Part shown: positions 7,888 through 15,538 of the stretch, piece after piece
How the letters are laid out: each line of letters starts with the position of its first letter
Position numbering within the stretch: position 1 is the first letter of the stretch
From: an uncultured Oscillibacter sp.
GTDB lineage: Bacteria; Bacillota; Clostridia; Oscillospirales; Oscillospiraceae
Direction: 5' to 3'
Assembly: GCA_910578935.1 (NCBI GenBank)
Contig: CAJTSM010000001.1
Location: 118,028-182,027 of the forward strand
DNA: 64,000 bases
The notes under the pieces: model-generated
Told to the model about the DNA's origin: nothing
The model's database searches: none
What the model saw: only the letters and a program-made list of their open reading frames with translations
Translations under genes and position numbers: made by a program

Positions 7888-9719
7888 TTCTCCACACGTC
7901 CTCCCTTGAAGATTCCATAGCCGAAGTGGTCGCACCGCAGGCACCGGGAGGACTCCTGCCCAGCCTCCTGATCCGTCATGCCGCACTCAATACACTGGAA
8001 GTCCCCTTTCCGCTCACAGGCCTCCCGCTCGGTGGCGTTGACCCGCCCCCGGGGCCGGAGGTCCGTGCACTTCGGCGTGGGGACCTTGACCTCGGACTCA
8101 ATTTCGTGGTTGAAGCCCAGGTACTCGTCGATGTTGGCTGCGGCGGCCTTGCCCGCGGCAATGGCCCGGATGACCGTGGCCGGGCCGGTCACACAGTCGC
8201 CTCCGGCGAAGACGCCCACCATGTCCGGAAGCTGGGTGCTGGAATCCGCCAGCAGCGCCCCGCCCCGCTGAATCTTAATGCCTGTCTGCTCCAGGCCGCG
8301 GGTTTCAATCCCCTGACCAATGGCCACAATGATGGTGTTTGCAGGAATCCGCAAGGGTTCCACTTTCGCGGTATTGGGCCGGGGACGGCCCGCCTTGTCC
8401 ATCTCACCGATCATCTGGGGCTGGGTCCAGAGGGCGGCCACATGGCCGTTTTCATCCGCCTCAATGCGGAGGGGCGCTTGGAGGGTCAGGACCTCTGCGC
8501 CTTCCGCAATGGCGCCTTCGACTTCCTCCGCCTGGGCGGTCATGTCCTCCTGACGGCGGCGGTAGACGCAGGTCACCTTTTCCGCCCCCAGACGGATCGC
8601 GGAACGAGTTACGTCCATGGCCACGTTTCCGCCGCCGATCACCACCACGTTCTGCCCGGTGAAGTCCGGCATCTCGTTGTCCCCAATGTGCCGCAGCAAC
8701 TCCACGGCGGAGACAACTCCCAGGCTGTCCTCCCCCTCAATTCCCGTCTTTTTGTCGGTATGGGCTCCAATGGAGAGATAGAGACAGTCATACTGCTGCT
8801 TCAGCTCATCAAAGGAAACGTCCGTACCCACGTCAACTCCGATATGTACCTCAATGCCCAGGGACAGGATAGAGGCGATTTCCGCGTCCAACTTCTCCCG
8901 GGGGAAACGGTAGCTGGGGATTCCGTAGCGCATCATGCCGCCCAGGGCCTTCTGCTTTTCGTAAACCGTGACCTTGTGGCCCATGAGGGCCAGGTAGTAG
9001 GCCGCCGACAGCCCGCCGGGGCCCCCGCCCACAATCGCGACAGATTTTCCGGTAGCTTTCGCCGGCTTTGGCTGGGGCACGTCTCCGGCATGGTCCACCG
9101 CGTAACGCTTGAGCCCCCGAATGTTGAGAGCGTCGTCCACCATGTTCCTCCGGCAGCGGGCCTCGCAGGGGTGCTCGCAGATATAGGCGCAGGCCGTGGG
9201 GAAGGGATTGTCCTTGCGGATCAGCCGCACGGCGTCGTCGCAGCGGCCCTCGCTGATAAGAGCGATATACCCGGGAATATCCACTCCGGCGGGGCACAGC
9301 GCCACGCAGGGCACGGGGTTTTTTAGACTTCCCAGGCAGCGATGGTGAAGTATATGCTCCTCATAATCATCCCGGAAGCCCTTCAAACCCATGAGGACCA
9401 GCTGGGCCGCGTCAGTACCGATGGCACAGTCCGCAGTATCCACAATGACCTGGGCAGTCTTCTCAATCCGGCGGAGAATGCCCAAATCCGGCTCCCCGTC
9501 CAGAACCTCCCGGATCATGTTGCTGAGCTGTGTCAGGCCAATCCGGCAAGGCACGCACTTGCCGCAGGTCTGGGCCCGGCAAAGATCCAGAAAATTCAGG
9601 GCCATATCTACCGGACAAAGTCCCGGCGGGCTGGCCGCAATCCGGCGTTCCATGTTCCGGTAAAGCTGTTCCACCACCGCCTGGGCCTGGCCGGGGGTTT
9701 TCACTTCCAGTCTGCTCAT
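7881..9719 (-). CDS. NuoF C-domain/GltD-like NAD(P) flavoprotein partner of the hydrogenase
   Basis: A 612-residue fusion. Residues 1-110 match the C-terminal 4Fe-4S domain of NuoF/HydB (C52, C55, C58, C98) but lack the FMN-binding part. The rest resembles the glutamate synthase small subunit: a Cys-rich Fe-S part (CVALCPAGVDIPGY, CEHPCEARCRR), an FAD Rossmann motif (IVGGGPGGLSAA near 230) and an NAD(P) Rossmann motif (VIGGGNVAMD near 362). A Cys-rich tail (CIECGM, CLRC) closes the protein. It probably passes electrons between NAD(P)H and HydA. Such GltD-like partners accompany some clostridial hydrogenases in place of HydB/HydC. The preferred nucleotide and any bifurcation are not visible from the sequence. 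Confidence 0.85.
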   Translation of the reverse strand: MSRLEVKTPGQAQAVVEQLYRNMERRIAASPPGLCPVDMALNFLDLCRAQTCGKCVPCRIGLTQLSNMIREVLDGEPDLGILRRIEKTAQVIVDTADCAIGTDAAQLVLMGLKGFRDDYEEHILHHRCLGSLKNPVPCVALCPAGVDIPGYIALISEGRCDDAVRLIRKDNPFPTACAYICEHPCEARCRRNMVDDALNIRGLKRYAVDHAGDVPQPKPAKATGKSVAIVGGGPGGLSAAYYLALMGHKVTVYEKQKALGGMMRYGIPSYRFPREKLDAEIASILSLGIEVHIGVDVGTDVSFDELKQQYDCLYLSIGAHTDKKTGIEGEDSLGVVSAVELLRHIGDNEMPDFTGQNVVVIGGGNVAMDVTRSAIRLGAEKVTCVYRRRQEDMTAQAEEVEGAIAEGAEVLTLQAPLRIEADENGHVAALWTQPQMIGEMDKAGRPRPNTAKVEPLRIPANTIIVAIGQGIETRGLEQTGIKIQRGGALLADSSTQLPDMVGVFAGGDCVTGPATVIRAIAAGKAAAANIDEYLGFNHEIESEVKVPTPKCTDLRPRGRVNATEREACERKGDFQCIECGMTDQEAGQESSRCLRCDHFGYGIFKGGRVEKW

Positions 9720-9730
9720 GACGTCACTTC

Positions 9731-9763
9731 TTTCCTAAATATTTTTTTGGTTTCCTAAATATT
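9731..9763 (-). promoter_or_regulatory. Tandem 13-bp direct repeats at the hydrogenase transcription start
   Basis: TTTCCTAAATATT occurs at 9731-9743 and again at 9751-9763, exactly 20 bp (two helical turns) apart. The pair begins at the -10 element and covers the predicted start region of the hydrogenase promoter, a position suited to a repressor. The cognate regulator is unknown. Confidence 0.5.
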
Positions 9764-9792
9764 ATTATGGCCGCAACGGGCGCAGATGTCAA
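9764..9792 (-). promoter_or_regulatory. Promoter of the hydrogenase operon
   Basis: On the minus strand a perfect TTGACA (9787-9792) and CATAAT (9764-9769) are separated by 17 bp. Transcription would begin near 9757 and the first gene starts at 9719 after an AGGAAAGAAG ribosome binding site. Confidence 0.75.
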
Positions 9793-9841
9793 TAAAAGTT
9801 ATTATTTAGTCAATCTTTTTGTGTAAATACCCAAAATTTAT

Positions 9842-9859
9842 TTGTGAAAAGTTTCTCAA
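9842..9859. promoter_or_regulatory. Candidate Rex (NADH/NAD+ sensor) operator
   Basis: TTGTGAAAAGTTTCTCAA differs at one position from the palindromic Rex consensus TTGTGAANNNNTTCACAA. Rex commonly controls hydrogenase and fermentation genes in Firmicutes. It lies between the divergent hydrogenase and phosphatase promoters, about 50 bp upstream of the hydrogenase -35, which is distant for direct repression. Confidence 0.5.
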
Positions 9860-9915
9860 AAATAAAAAATCGCATTTTTAGGCGGCTTTTTCAGGAAAAA
9901 AGGTCCGGTTTAGAC

Positions 9916-9944
9916 TTGCTTTGCAGGAAATCCTGGTTTATACT
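9916..9944 (+). promoter_or_regulatory. Promoter of the HAD phosphatase gene
   Basis: TTGCTT (9916-9921) and TATACT (9939-9944) with 17-bp spacing, about 65 bp before the gene. It diverges from the hydrogenase promoter. Confidence 0.6.
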
Positions 9945-9960
9945 GTAGCCTGTTCGATTT

Positions 9961-9994
9961 GACGAAATCCCCTTTGAGACGAAATCCCCTTTGA
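9961..9994 (+). repeat. Perfect 17-bp tandem repeat in a 5' leader
   Basis: GACGAAATCCCCTTTGA is present twice head to tail (9961-9977, 9978-9994) between the promoter and the ribosome binding site of the phosphatase gene. It may be a slippage duplication or a tandem regulatory site. Confidence 0.85.
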
Positions 9995-10010
9995 AAGGAA
10001 GGAACCCACC

Positions 10011-10781
10011 ATGATCCGCCTCATCGCCAGCGATATTGACGGGACTCTGCTCCAAAACGGAGCCGCGGAGATCCCTCCGGTAATTTTCGACCATATTCAC
10101 CGTCTGGAGAAAAAGGGTATCCTTTTCTGCCCTGCCAGCGGACGGCAGTACACCAGCCTCCGGCGGCTCTTTGCCCCTGTGGCGGATCAAGTGCCCTTTC
10201 TCTGCGAAAATGGCGCGGTGGTCTACGGTCCCGGCAATCCTGGTCCCATTCTCAGCAAAACCGTCATGGACCGCGCGCTCTCCGAGAAATTGTGCGAAGA
10301 CATTCTGGCCCTGCCGGAGGCGGAAATCTTGATCTCCGGAGCCGATACTTCCTATCTCTGTCCCAAATCTCCAGACCTGGAAAACCAGATCCGCTGGTTT
10401 CTGGGGAACCGCACCACTGTCTGCCCCACTCCGGCGGACGTGCCGGAGGATATTATTAAGGTGTCCGCATACTGTCCCAGGAACCTGGAGAAAATTCAAA
10501 CCGCCCTTTTTCCCAAATGGGAAAAGCACTTCCGCTGCGCCGTGGCCGGGGAAGTCTGGCTGGACTTTACCCTGGCGGACAAAGGCCTGGGCGTTCAGCG
10601 TCTTTGTGAAGCCCTGGGTTTCGGCCTGGAAAGCGTCATGGCTTTCGGCGACAATTACAATGACGTCTCCATGCTGGACCGGGTGGGACATCCCTATCTG
10701 ATGGAAAACGCCGCTCCGGAACTCCGTACCCGTTTCCCAACCCGCTGCCGGAATGTGGCGGAAGTCCTGGAAACCCTGTGA
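10011..10781 (+). CDS. Cof-type HAD-superfamily phosphatase
   Basis: A 256-residue haloacid dehalogenase-like hydrolase of the Cof/YwpJ subfamily. Motif I is SDIDGT (catalytic D8 and D10) and motif IV is FGDNYNDVSML near residue 212. The spacing fits a type IIB cap domain. Such enzymes dephosphorylate sugar phosphates, FMN or PLP in the cytoplasm; the substrate cannot be predicted. The AGGAAGG ribosome binding site sits 6-7 bp before the ATG. The gene appears to be monocistronic. Confidence 0.85.
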   Translation: MIRLIASDIDGTLLQNGAAEIPPVIFDHIHRLEKKGILFCPASGRQYTSLRRLFAPVADQVPFLCENGAVVYGPGNPGPILSKTVMDRALSEKLCEDILALPEAEILISGADTSYLCPKSPDLENQIRWFLGNRTTVCPTPADVPEDIIKVSAYCPRNLEKIQTALFPKWEKHFRCAVAGEVWLDFTLADKGLGVQRLCEALGFGLESVMAFGDNYNDVSMLDRVGHPYLMENAAPELRTRFPTRCRNVAEVLETL

Positions 10782-10850
10782 CAGCAAAACAGCTTCGCCC
10801 AAATTTTGAACGGTTCCTTAATTTTGTCACTTTTGTTACTTTTTTCTCCT

Positions 10851-10871
10851 GCCCGCCTTTACAAGGCGGGC
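10851..10871. terminator. Weak terminator-like hairpin
   Basis: GCCCGCC and GGCGGGC form a 7-bp stem with a 7-base loop shortly after the phosphatase gene. No good T-run follows on either strand, so this is tentative. Confidence 0.35.
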
Positions 10872-10923
10872 AAAATTCTTTATAATAGATATTTGCCAAG
10901 CCCGCCCTGGGCCGGCCCAACCA

Positions 10924-11083
10924 GGTCTTGTTTGAGAAATGTCAAAACGCCCCAACGATGGATATGTTTCCGTCTCTCTGCGTTAAATGTTCTTGCCGGG
11001 CGGCAGCCCGCCTGCGAAAATTTGCCTTGATTGGCGGAAACACCTTTCGCCGTTGGGCATTCCGCCAATGTTCAAACAAGGCC
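10924..11083 (-). mobile_element. MITE-like inverted-repeat element, copy 1
   Basis: About 160 bp bounded by imperfect inverted repeats (GGTCTTGTTTGA at the left, TCAAACAAGGCC at the right), with a TA after the right end. Read on the minus strand it aligns along its length with the element at 21789-21955, sharing blocks such as GGAATGCCCAACG, CGCAGG and TTCTCAAACA-like ends. It has no coding capacity. The copy is diverged and therefore old. It fills most of the gap between the phosphatase and lipoprotein genes. Confidence 0.65.
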
Positions 11084-11129
11084 TAAAAAACGGAAGACGG
11101 CCCGATCCCGGGCCGCCTTTGGAGGTCTT

Positions 11130-12794
11130 ATGAAACGATTTGTCAAGCGCCTGACGGCCCTGTTGCTGCCGGCGGCGCTGTGCGCCGCGCTGTTGTCCGG
11201 CTGCGCCAAGGATGGAGAGGGAATGGCTCTGAGCGTCTGCACAGGCACTTCCCCAGATTCCCTGGACCCAATTTATGCCGAAGACGTGAGCGGACAGACT
11301 GTTCTGGCTCATCTTTATGAAAACCTGATGCGGGTCACGGCGGACAGCGCGGGGAAAACCAGCGTCCTTCCCGGTATGGCCAAGAGCGTAGATCAGGAGG
11401 AGGAAACCAAGGACGGAACCGTCACCGTTACTTATACGTTCCGTCTTCGCAGCGCCCGCTGGTCCGACGGCCAGCCGGTCACCGCCGGGGACTTTGTCTA
11501 CGCCTGGCAGCGGCTGGCCAGCCCCGCCACCGGTTCCCGGTACGCGGACCTGCTCTCCGTGGTCAAGGGTTTCCAAGAGGCCCGGGCTACTAGGGATATG
11601 AGTCTGCTCCAAGTGACGGCGAAAAATGACAACACCCTAGTGGTCGTATTAAACGGACACTACGACTGGTTCATCAAAGAGGTCTGTACTTCTCCCGCCA
11701 CCATGCCCCTGCGGCAGGATGTGGTGCAAAAGCTGAAAGCCGCTTCCGGCGATAAATCCTGGTGGGAGGGGGACCCCACGCAACTGGTAACCAACGGCCC
11801 CTACACAGTCGCCGCCCAGGAAGAGGGCCGCCTTCTCCGGCTGGAGGCCAACAATCACTACTATGCCGCTCAGCCCGGCCCTCAGAGCGTTTCCTTCCAC
11901 TTTGCCGGCTCTGCGGAGGAAGCTTGGTCCCTCTACGAGGAGCGTACCGTGGATGCTGTTTGGCCTCTGCCGGACGGGCGGCTGACCGAACTGGCGGCGG
12001 ACTCGGAGTGGACGCCTTTGCCGGAACTGGCTTCTTATGCCGCCCTTTTTAACTGCGCCGCAGAGCCCTTTAGTGATCCGGTCCTCCGGGAGGCGCTGAG
12101 TATGGCCATTGACCGGAACGCCCTTTCTCGGGCGGCGGGGGCTACGGCCCTCCCGGCGGAAGGCTTTGTGCCCCCCGGCGTGCCGGAAAACGAAGAGGGG
12201 GATTTCCGCGCTCTCAGTTCCCCCCTGCTGAACAACGACCCAGAGGGCTATGAGGAGCGCTGCCGGCAAGCTCAGGCTCTCCTGGGAGAGGCCGGCTATA
12301 ACAGCGGCTCAGACCTGGGTGAATTGGAATTCCTGTACCTGAAAAACGACGTAAACGACGCTGTAGTCCAAGCCCTTTGCCAACAGTGGCTGGAAGTCTT
12401 GGGCGTGCAGGTGGTTCCAAAGGGCCTGACGGAGCGGGGACTTATGACCGCTTTGCGGGCCGGAGAGTACACTTTGGCGGGCCGGACGCTCACCGCCTCC
12501 GCCAACGACGCTGAGTGTTTTCTGATGTCCTGGACCAGCGAAAGCCGGGAAAATTTAGTCCGCTACGAAAGCAGCGCTTATGACACGCTGATGAAAATTG
12601 TTGCCGGCGCCGCCGACGGCACCGCCCGGATGGGATGCCTTCACGATGCGGAGGCCCTGCTGCTGATGGACCACGCCATGGCCCCTCTCTATACCAAGGG
12701 AACCGCCTGGGAACTGCGGGAAACCCTCAGCGGAGCTTTCCGGGACCCCAGGGGCTGGTTCAGTTTTGCCGGAGTGGTAAGCCGGCCGGTATAA
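11130..12794 (+). CDS. Peptide/nickel-type ABC transporter substrate-binding lipoprotein
   Basis: A 554-residue solute-binding protein of the SBP_bac_5 (OppA/DppA) family. The signal peptide (KRFVKRLTALLLPAALCAALLSGC) ends in the lipobox LLSGC, so the mature protein is anchored outside the membrane by C25. Family features include TGTSPDSLDPIYAED after the anchor and TYTFRLRSARWSDGQPVTAGDFVYAWQR near residue 110, seen in short pieces here. The ATG at 11130 follows GGAGG by 4 bp; an upstream in-frame extension runs into the MITE-like element. No permease or ATPase genes are adjacent, so it probably serves a transporter encoded elsewhere. Confidence 0.88.
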   Translation: MKRFVKRLTALLLPAALCAALLSGCAKDGEGMALSVCTGTSPDSLDPIYAEDVSGQTVLAHLYENLMRVTADSAGKTSVLPGMAKSVDQEEETKDGTVTVTYTFRLRSARWSDGQPVTAGDFVYAWQRLASPATGSRYADLLSVVKGFQEARATRDMSLLQVTAKNDNTLVVVLNGHYDWFIKEVCTSPATMPLRQDVVQKLKAASGDKSWWEGDPTQLVTNGPYTVAAQEEGRLLRLEANNHYYAAQPGPQSVSFHFAGSAEEAWSLYEERTVDAVWPLPDGRLTELAADSEWTPLPELASYAALFNCAAEPFSDPVLREALSMAIDRNALSRAAGATALPAEGFVPPGVPENEEGDFRALSSPLLNNDPEGYEERCRQAQALLGEAGYNSGSDLGELEFLYLKNDVNDAVVQALCQQWLEVLGVQVVPKGLTERGLMTALRAGEYTLAGRTLTASANDAECFLMSWTSESRENLVRYESSAYDTLMKIVAGAADGTARMGCLHDAEALLLMDHAMAPLYTKGTAWELRETLSGAFRDPRGWFSFAGVVSRPV

Positions 12795-12798
12795 TCCC

Positions 12799-12828
12799 AA
12801 GCCGGAGGACAAGCGTCCTCCGGCTTTT
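12799..12828 (+). terminator. Rho-independent terminator
   Basis: A perfect 12-bp stem (AAGCCGGAGGAC with GTCCTCCGGCTT) and 4-base loop followed by TTTT directly after the lipoprotein gene. Confidence 0.85.
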
Positions 12829-12854
12829 CCAAAAGCTTCCTCTCCTCCTCCCTC

Positions 12855-12883
12855 TGGACATTTAAGCGGCGCTGTGTTATGAT
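12855..12883 (+). promoter_or_regulatory. Promoter of the BI-1 family gene
   Basis: TGGACA (12855-12860) and TATGAT (12878-12883) with 17-bp spacing. The -10 contains the ATG at 12879, which argues that this ATG is not the translation start. Confidence 0.7.
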
Positions 12884-12911
12884 GAGAAAAATAAAAAGGG
12901 AGGGACTATTT

Positions 12912-13634
12912 GTGCAGTTGAATGGAGTCGAATATAACGACTATAACGATCAGAGCTTGGAAAGCTATACCGGCGAACCCATCGGTGTTTACACCGCCAA
13001 GGCCTTTTTCTGGATGTTCCTGGGTCTGCTGGTTACCTTCGCCGTGGCCTTTTTCGGCTATGCCACGGGAACGATCCTCTATGTCTTCGCCATTCCCTAT
13101 TTTCACATTGTCCTGCTTGTGGTGCAGCTGGGCCTGGTATTCTTCCTCTCTGCCCGGCTTCACAAACTCCGGGTTGGAACGGCCAGGGCCCTGTTCTTTC
13201 TCTACGCGGCAGTAACCGGCGTGGTCTTTTCCGCGTATTTTTTGGTCTTCAGTATGCTGAGCTTGATCCTGGTCTTTGCCATGACCGCAGTCTACTTCGG
13301 GGCTATGGCGCTCTACGGCTACCGCACCCAGACGGACCTCACCCGCCTGAAGCCCATCCTGTTGGGCGGGCTGATTTTCCTGATTGTCTGCGGCCTGCTG
13401 TCTTTGTTCATCCCCTTGGGCGTGATGGACCGGATCATCTGTCTCATCGGCGTGGCCATCTTCCTGGGCTTCACCGCCTACGACACTCAGAAAATACGGG
13501 CCTTTTATGAGGCTTATCAAGGCGACCAGGCCATGCTGGAGCGGGCGTCTATCTATTCTGCCCTGGAACTATACCTGGACTTCATTAACCTGTTTCTGTA
13601 CCTGCTGCGTTTCCTGGGAAAAAGCAAGAAGTAA
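12912..13634 (+). CDS. Bax inhibitor-1 (BI-1/YccA) family membrane protein
   Basis: A 240-residue protein with about seven hydrophobic segments. The N-terminus is a short soluble part and the C-terminus has the family's charged FTAYDTQKI and LELYLDFINLFLYLLR stretches. BI-1 family proteins are pH-sensitive calcium leak channels or membrane stability factors in the cytoplasmic membrane; the role here is unknown. The GTG at 12912 was chosen because AGGGAGGG ends 7 bp before it and the upstream ATG lies inside the promoter -10. The gene is monocistronic, with a terminator right after the stop. Confidence 0.85.
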   Translation: MQLNGVEYNDYNDQSLESYTGEPIGVYTAKAFFWMFLGLLVTFAVAFFGYATGTILYVFAIPYFHIVLLVVQLGLVFFLSARLHKLRVGTARALFFLYAAVTGVVFSAYFLVFSMLSLILVFAMTAVYFGAMALYGYRTQTDLTRLKPILLGGLIFLIVCGLLSLFIPLGVMDRIICLIGVAIFLGFTAYDTQKIRAFYEAYQGDQAMLERASIYSALELYLDFINLFLYLLRFLGKSKK

Positions 13635-13642
13635 CCCGCAAA

Positions 13643-13668
13643 AAAGCCCCGCCGGAAGGCGGGGCTTT
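13643..13668. terminator. Bidirectional terminator
   Basis: An 11-bp stem AAAGCCCCGCC / GGCGGGGCTTT with a GGAA loop, flanked by A and T runs, sits between the convergent BI-1 and SufB genes. Confidence 0.85.
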
Positions 13669-13694
13669 CGCTGTGCTTTCAGCGCCCGTATTTA

Positions 13695-14618
13695 TCAAGC
13701 CAGAAAACCCTTGAGGATGCAGTCTTCAGCCTCCTCCTCGGTGAGTCCCAGGGTTTCCAGCTTCAGCAGCTGATCCCCGGCAATCTTACCGATAGCCGCT
13801 TCGTGGACCAGCTGCGCCTCCGTGCAGTTGGCGGTAATGGCGGGAATGGACTTGATTTTCGCTTCCCCCATAATAATAGAGTCGCACTGAACATGGCCAA
13901 AGCACTGGGCATTGCCCACCATCCTGGGGTAGAATACCTGTTCCGACCGGTCCTGGGCCACGGAGCGGGAGATCACCCGGCCCTTGGAATCTTCGCCGTC
14001 CAAAATAATTTCCATGTCGCTCTCCGCCGTCTGGTCCCCGTGGGTCAGCAGGCGCTCGGTGACGACGGCCTCAGCTCCCTTGCCGCAGACAATTTTCGTG
14101 CTCCGCTTGGTGGAGTCGATCCCCCGGATTTGAACGGTTTCCATCTGAATGGAGGCGCCTTCTTCCAGGTAGACCACGGTTTGGGGATTCATAACCCGGT
14201 CGCCGGCGCCGTCTCCCTCGCCGTAATGCTTTTCCGTATATTTGACCTTAGAGCCCTTGCCCACGTAGAAGGTATGAACGCCGTCATGACGGGACTCCTC
14301 TCCGCCGCAGTTGTGGATTCCGCAGCCTGCCACAATGTCCACGTCACAGCCCTCGCCAATGAAGAAATCATTGTAAACCATCTCCCGGAGGCCGGATTTC
14401 GTGATGATTACAGGAATATAGCAGGTTTCCCCCACGGTGCCGGATTGAATCCGGATGTCAATTCCGGGCTTGTCCTCCTTGGAAGTGATCTCAATATGCT
14501 CCGTAGACCGGCGGCCGTCACAGCCGGAATCCTTGCGGATATTAAAGGCCCCCACGGGTTTGCCGATGAGGTCCGCAATTTTTTCCAATAAGCCGCGGTC
14601 AATCTCGGTATCCATCAT
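13695..14618 (-). CDS. sufB: SufB/SufD-family Fe-S scaffold protein (minimal SufBC type)
   Basis: A 307-residue SufBD-core protein made of beta-helix repeats (for example GIDIRIQSGTVGETCYIPV, VEKHYGEG-like and SRSVAQDRSEQVFYPRMVG stretches). It forms a Fe-S cluster assembly scaffold with the SufC ATPase in the cytoplasm. It is much shorter than typical SufB (about 460 residues) because it lacks the N-terminal domain, as in the SufB of archaea and anaerobes with only two Suf genes. Its ATG overlaps the sufC stop (TAATG) with GGAGG about 10 bp upstream. A second ATG directly follows. No SufS, SufU or SufD gene is adjacent. Confidence 0.88.
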   Translation of the reverse strand: MMDTEIDRGLLEKIADLIGKPVGAFNIRKDSGCDGRRSTEHIEITSKEDKPGIDIRIQSGTVGETCYIPVIITKSGLREMVYNDFFIGEGCDVDIVAGCGIHNCGGEESRHDGVHTFYVGKGSKVKYTEKHYGEGDGAGDRVMNPQTVVYLEEGASIQMETVQIRGIDSTKRSTKIVCGKGAEAVVTERLLTHGDQTAESDMEIILDGEDSKGRVISRSVAQDRSEQVFYPRMVGNAQCFGHVQCDSIIMGEAKIKSIPAITANCTEAQLVHEAAIGKIAGDQLLKLETLGLTEEEAEDCILKGFLA

Positions 14619-15355
14619 TACGCCATCGCCTCCTTTGTCAATACCGGACATCCGCCCAGGGTATCCGCCAAAATCTGGGGCAGGATCTCCGCCGGGGTCC
14701 CCCGGTGGCGGAGCCGCCCGTCGCCCACCACAATGACTTCATCCGCCAGGGAGATGATCCGCTCCTGGTGGGAGATAATAATCATGGTGGCCCCTCCGGC
14801 GGCGTGGAGCTGCTCGAAAGTCTCCGTCAGCCGGGCAAAGGACCACAGGTCGATGCCTGCTTCCGGCTCGTCGAAGATCATCAGTGCTGCGTTTCGGGCC
14901 AGGATGGAGGCAATCTCAATACGCTTCACCTCGCCGCCGGAAAGGGAGGCGTCCACTTCCCGGTCCAGATAGTCGTTGGCACACAGGCCCACCCGGGTAA
15001 GATACTGGCAGCAGCGGTCTTTGGACAGCTTTTGGTCCCCGCTGGCCAGGGTCAGCAGATCTCGGACCGTCAGCCCTTTGAACCGGGGAGGCTGCTGGAA
15101 ACCGTAACTGATCCCAAGCCTGGCCCGCTCCGTAATGCCCATGGACGTAATATCCTGTCCATTCCAGAAAATCTGCCCGGCGGTGGGTTTCACCAGTCCC
15201 ATGATGCTTTTCGCCAGGGTGGTCTTTCCGCCGCCGTTTGGGCCTGTGAATACCACCAGCCGCCCGTCACCGACGGCAAGGGAGATATCGTTCAAAATGC
15301 CCAGCTCTCCCCCGTCCTCATGAACGGCGTAGCTGAGGTGTTTTAATTCCAGCAT
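14618..15355 (-). CDS. sufC: SufC Fe-S assembly ATPase
   Basis: A 245-residue ABC ATPase. The Walker A motif is GPNGGGKTT near residue 38, the signature is SLSGGEVKRIEIA near 138 and the Walker B is LMIFDEPEAGID near 160. The SufC-specific QQPPRFKG segment in the Q-loop region separates it from transporter ATPases. The ATG at 15355 follows AAAGGAGGAG; a longer frame would start upstream of the promoter. Together with the downstream sufB it forms a two-gene operon that builds Fe-S clusters needed by the many Fe-S enzymes nearby. Confidence 0.92.
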   Translation of the reverse strand: MLELKHLSYAVHEDGGELGILNDISLAVGDGRLVVFTGPNGGGKTTLAKSIMGLVKPTAGQIFWNGQDITSMGITERARLGISYGFQQPPRFKGLTVRDLLTLASGDQKLSKDRCCQYLTRVGLCANDYLDREVDASLSGGEVKRIEIASILARNAALMIFDEPEAGIDLWSFARLTETFEQLHAAGGATMIIISHQERIISLADEVIVVGDGRLRHRGTPAEILPQILADTLGGCPVLTKEAMA

Positions 15356-15389
15356 AAGGGCTCCTCCTTTGCGTGCTGTTTCAGACAGC

Positions 15390-15418
15390 ATTCTACCAGA
15401 TATAACGGGAGAATGCAA
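15390..15418 (-). promoter_or_regulatory. Promoter of sufCB with a short inverted repeat downstream
   Basis: On the minus strand TTGCAT (15413-15418) and TAGAAT (15390-15395) have 17-bp spacing. A hairpin or operator-like TGCTGT-N5-ACAGCA (15374-15390) overlaps the -10 edge and start region. Confidence 0.65.
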
Positions 15419-15538
15419 CGAATGCCTTGGGATTTCCTCTACATTTTATCCAAAAGCGCCGTTCTTATCTGTTGCAGCCGCAACAGTGTCCATTTTTTTG
15501 CCCCTTGCATAAACTGGGAGGAAAAGGAGGGAGCCTTT

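Noticed and set aside
12879..12911. ATG at 12879 as start of the BI-1 family gene
   Set aside because: It lies inside the -10 element of the only promoter, and the GTG at 12912 has a good ribosome binding site.
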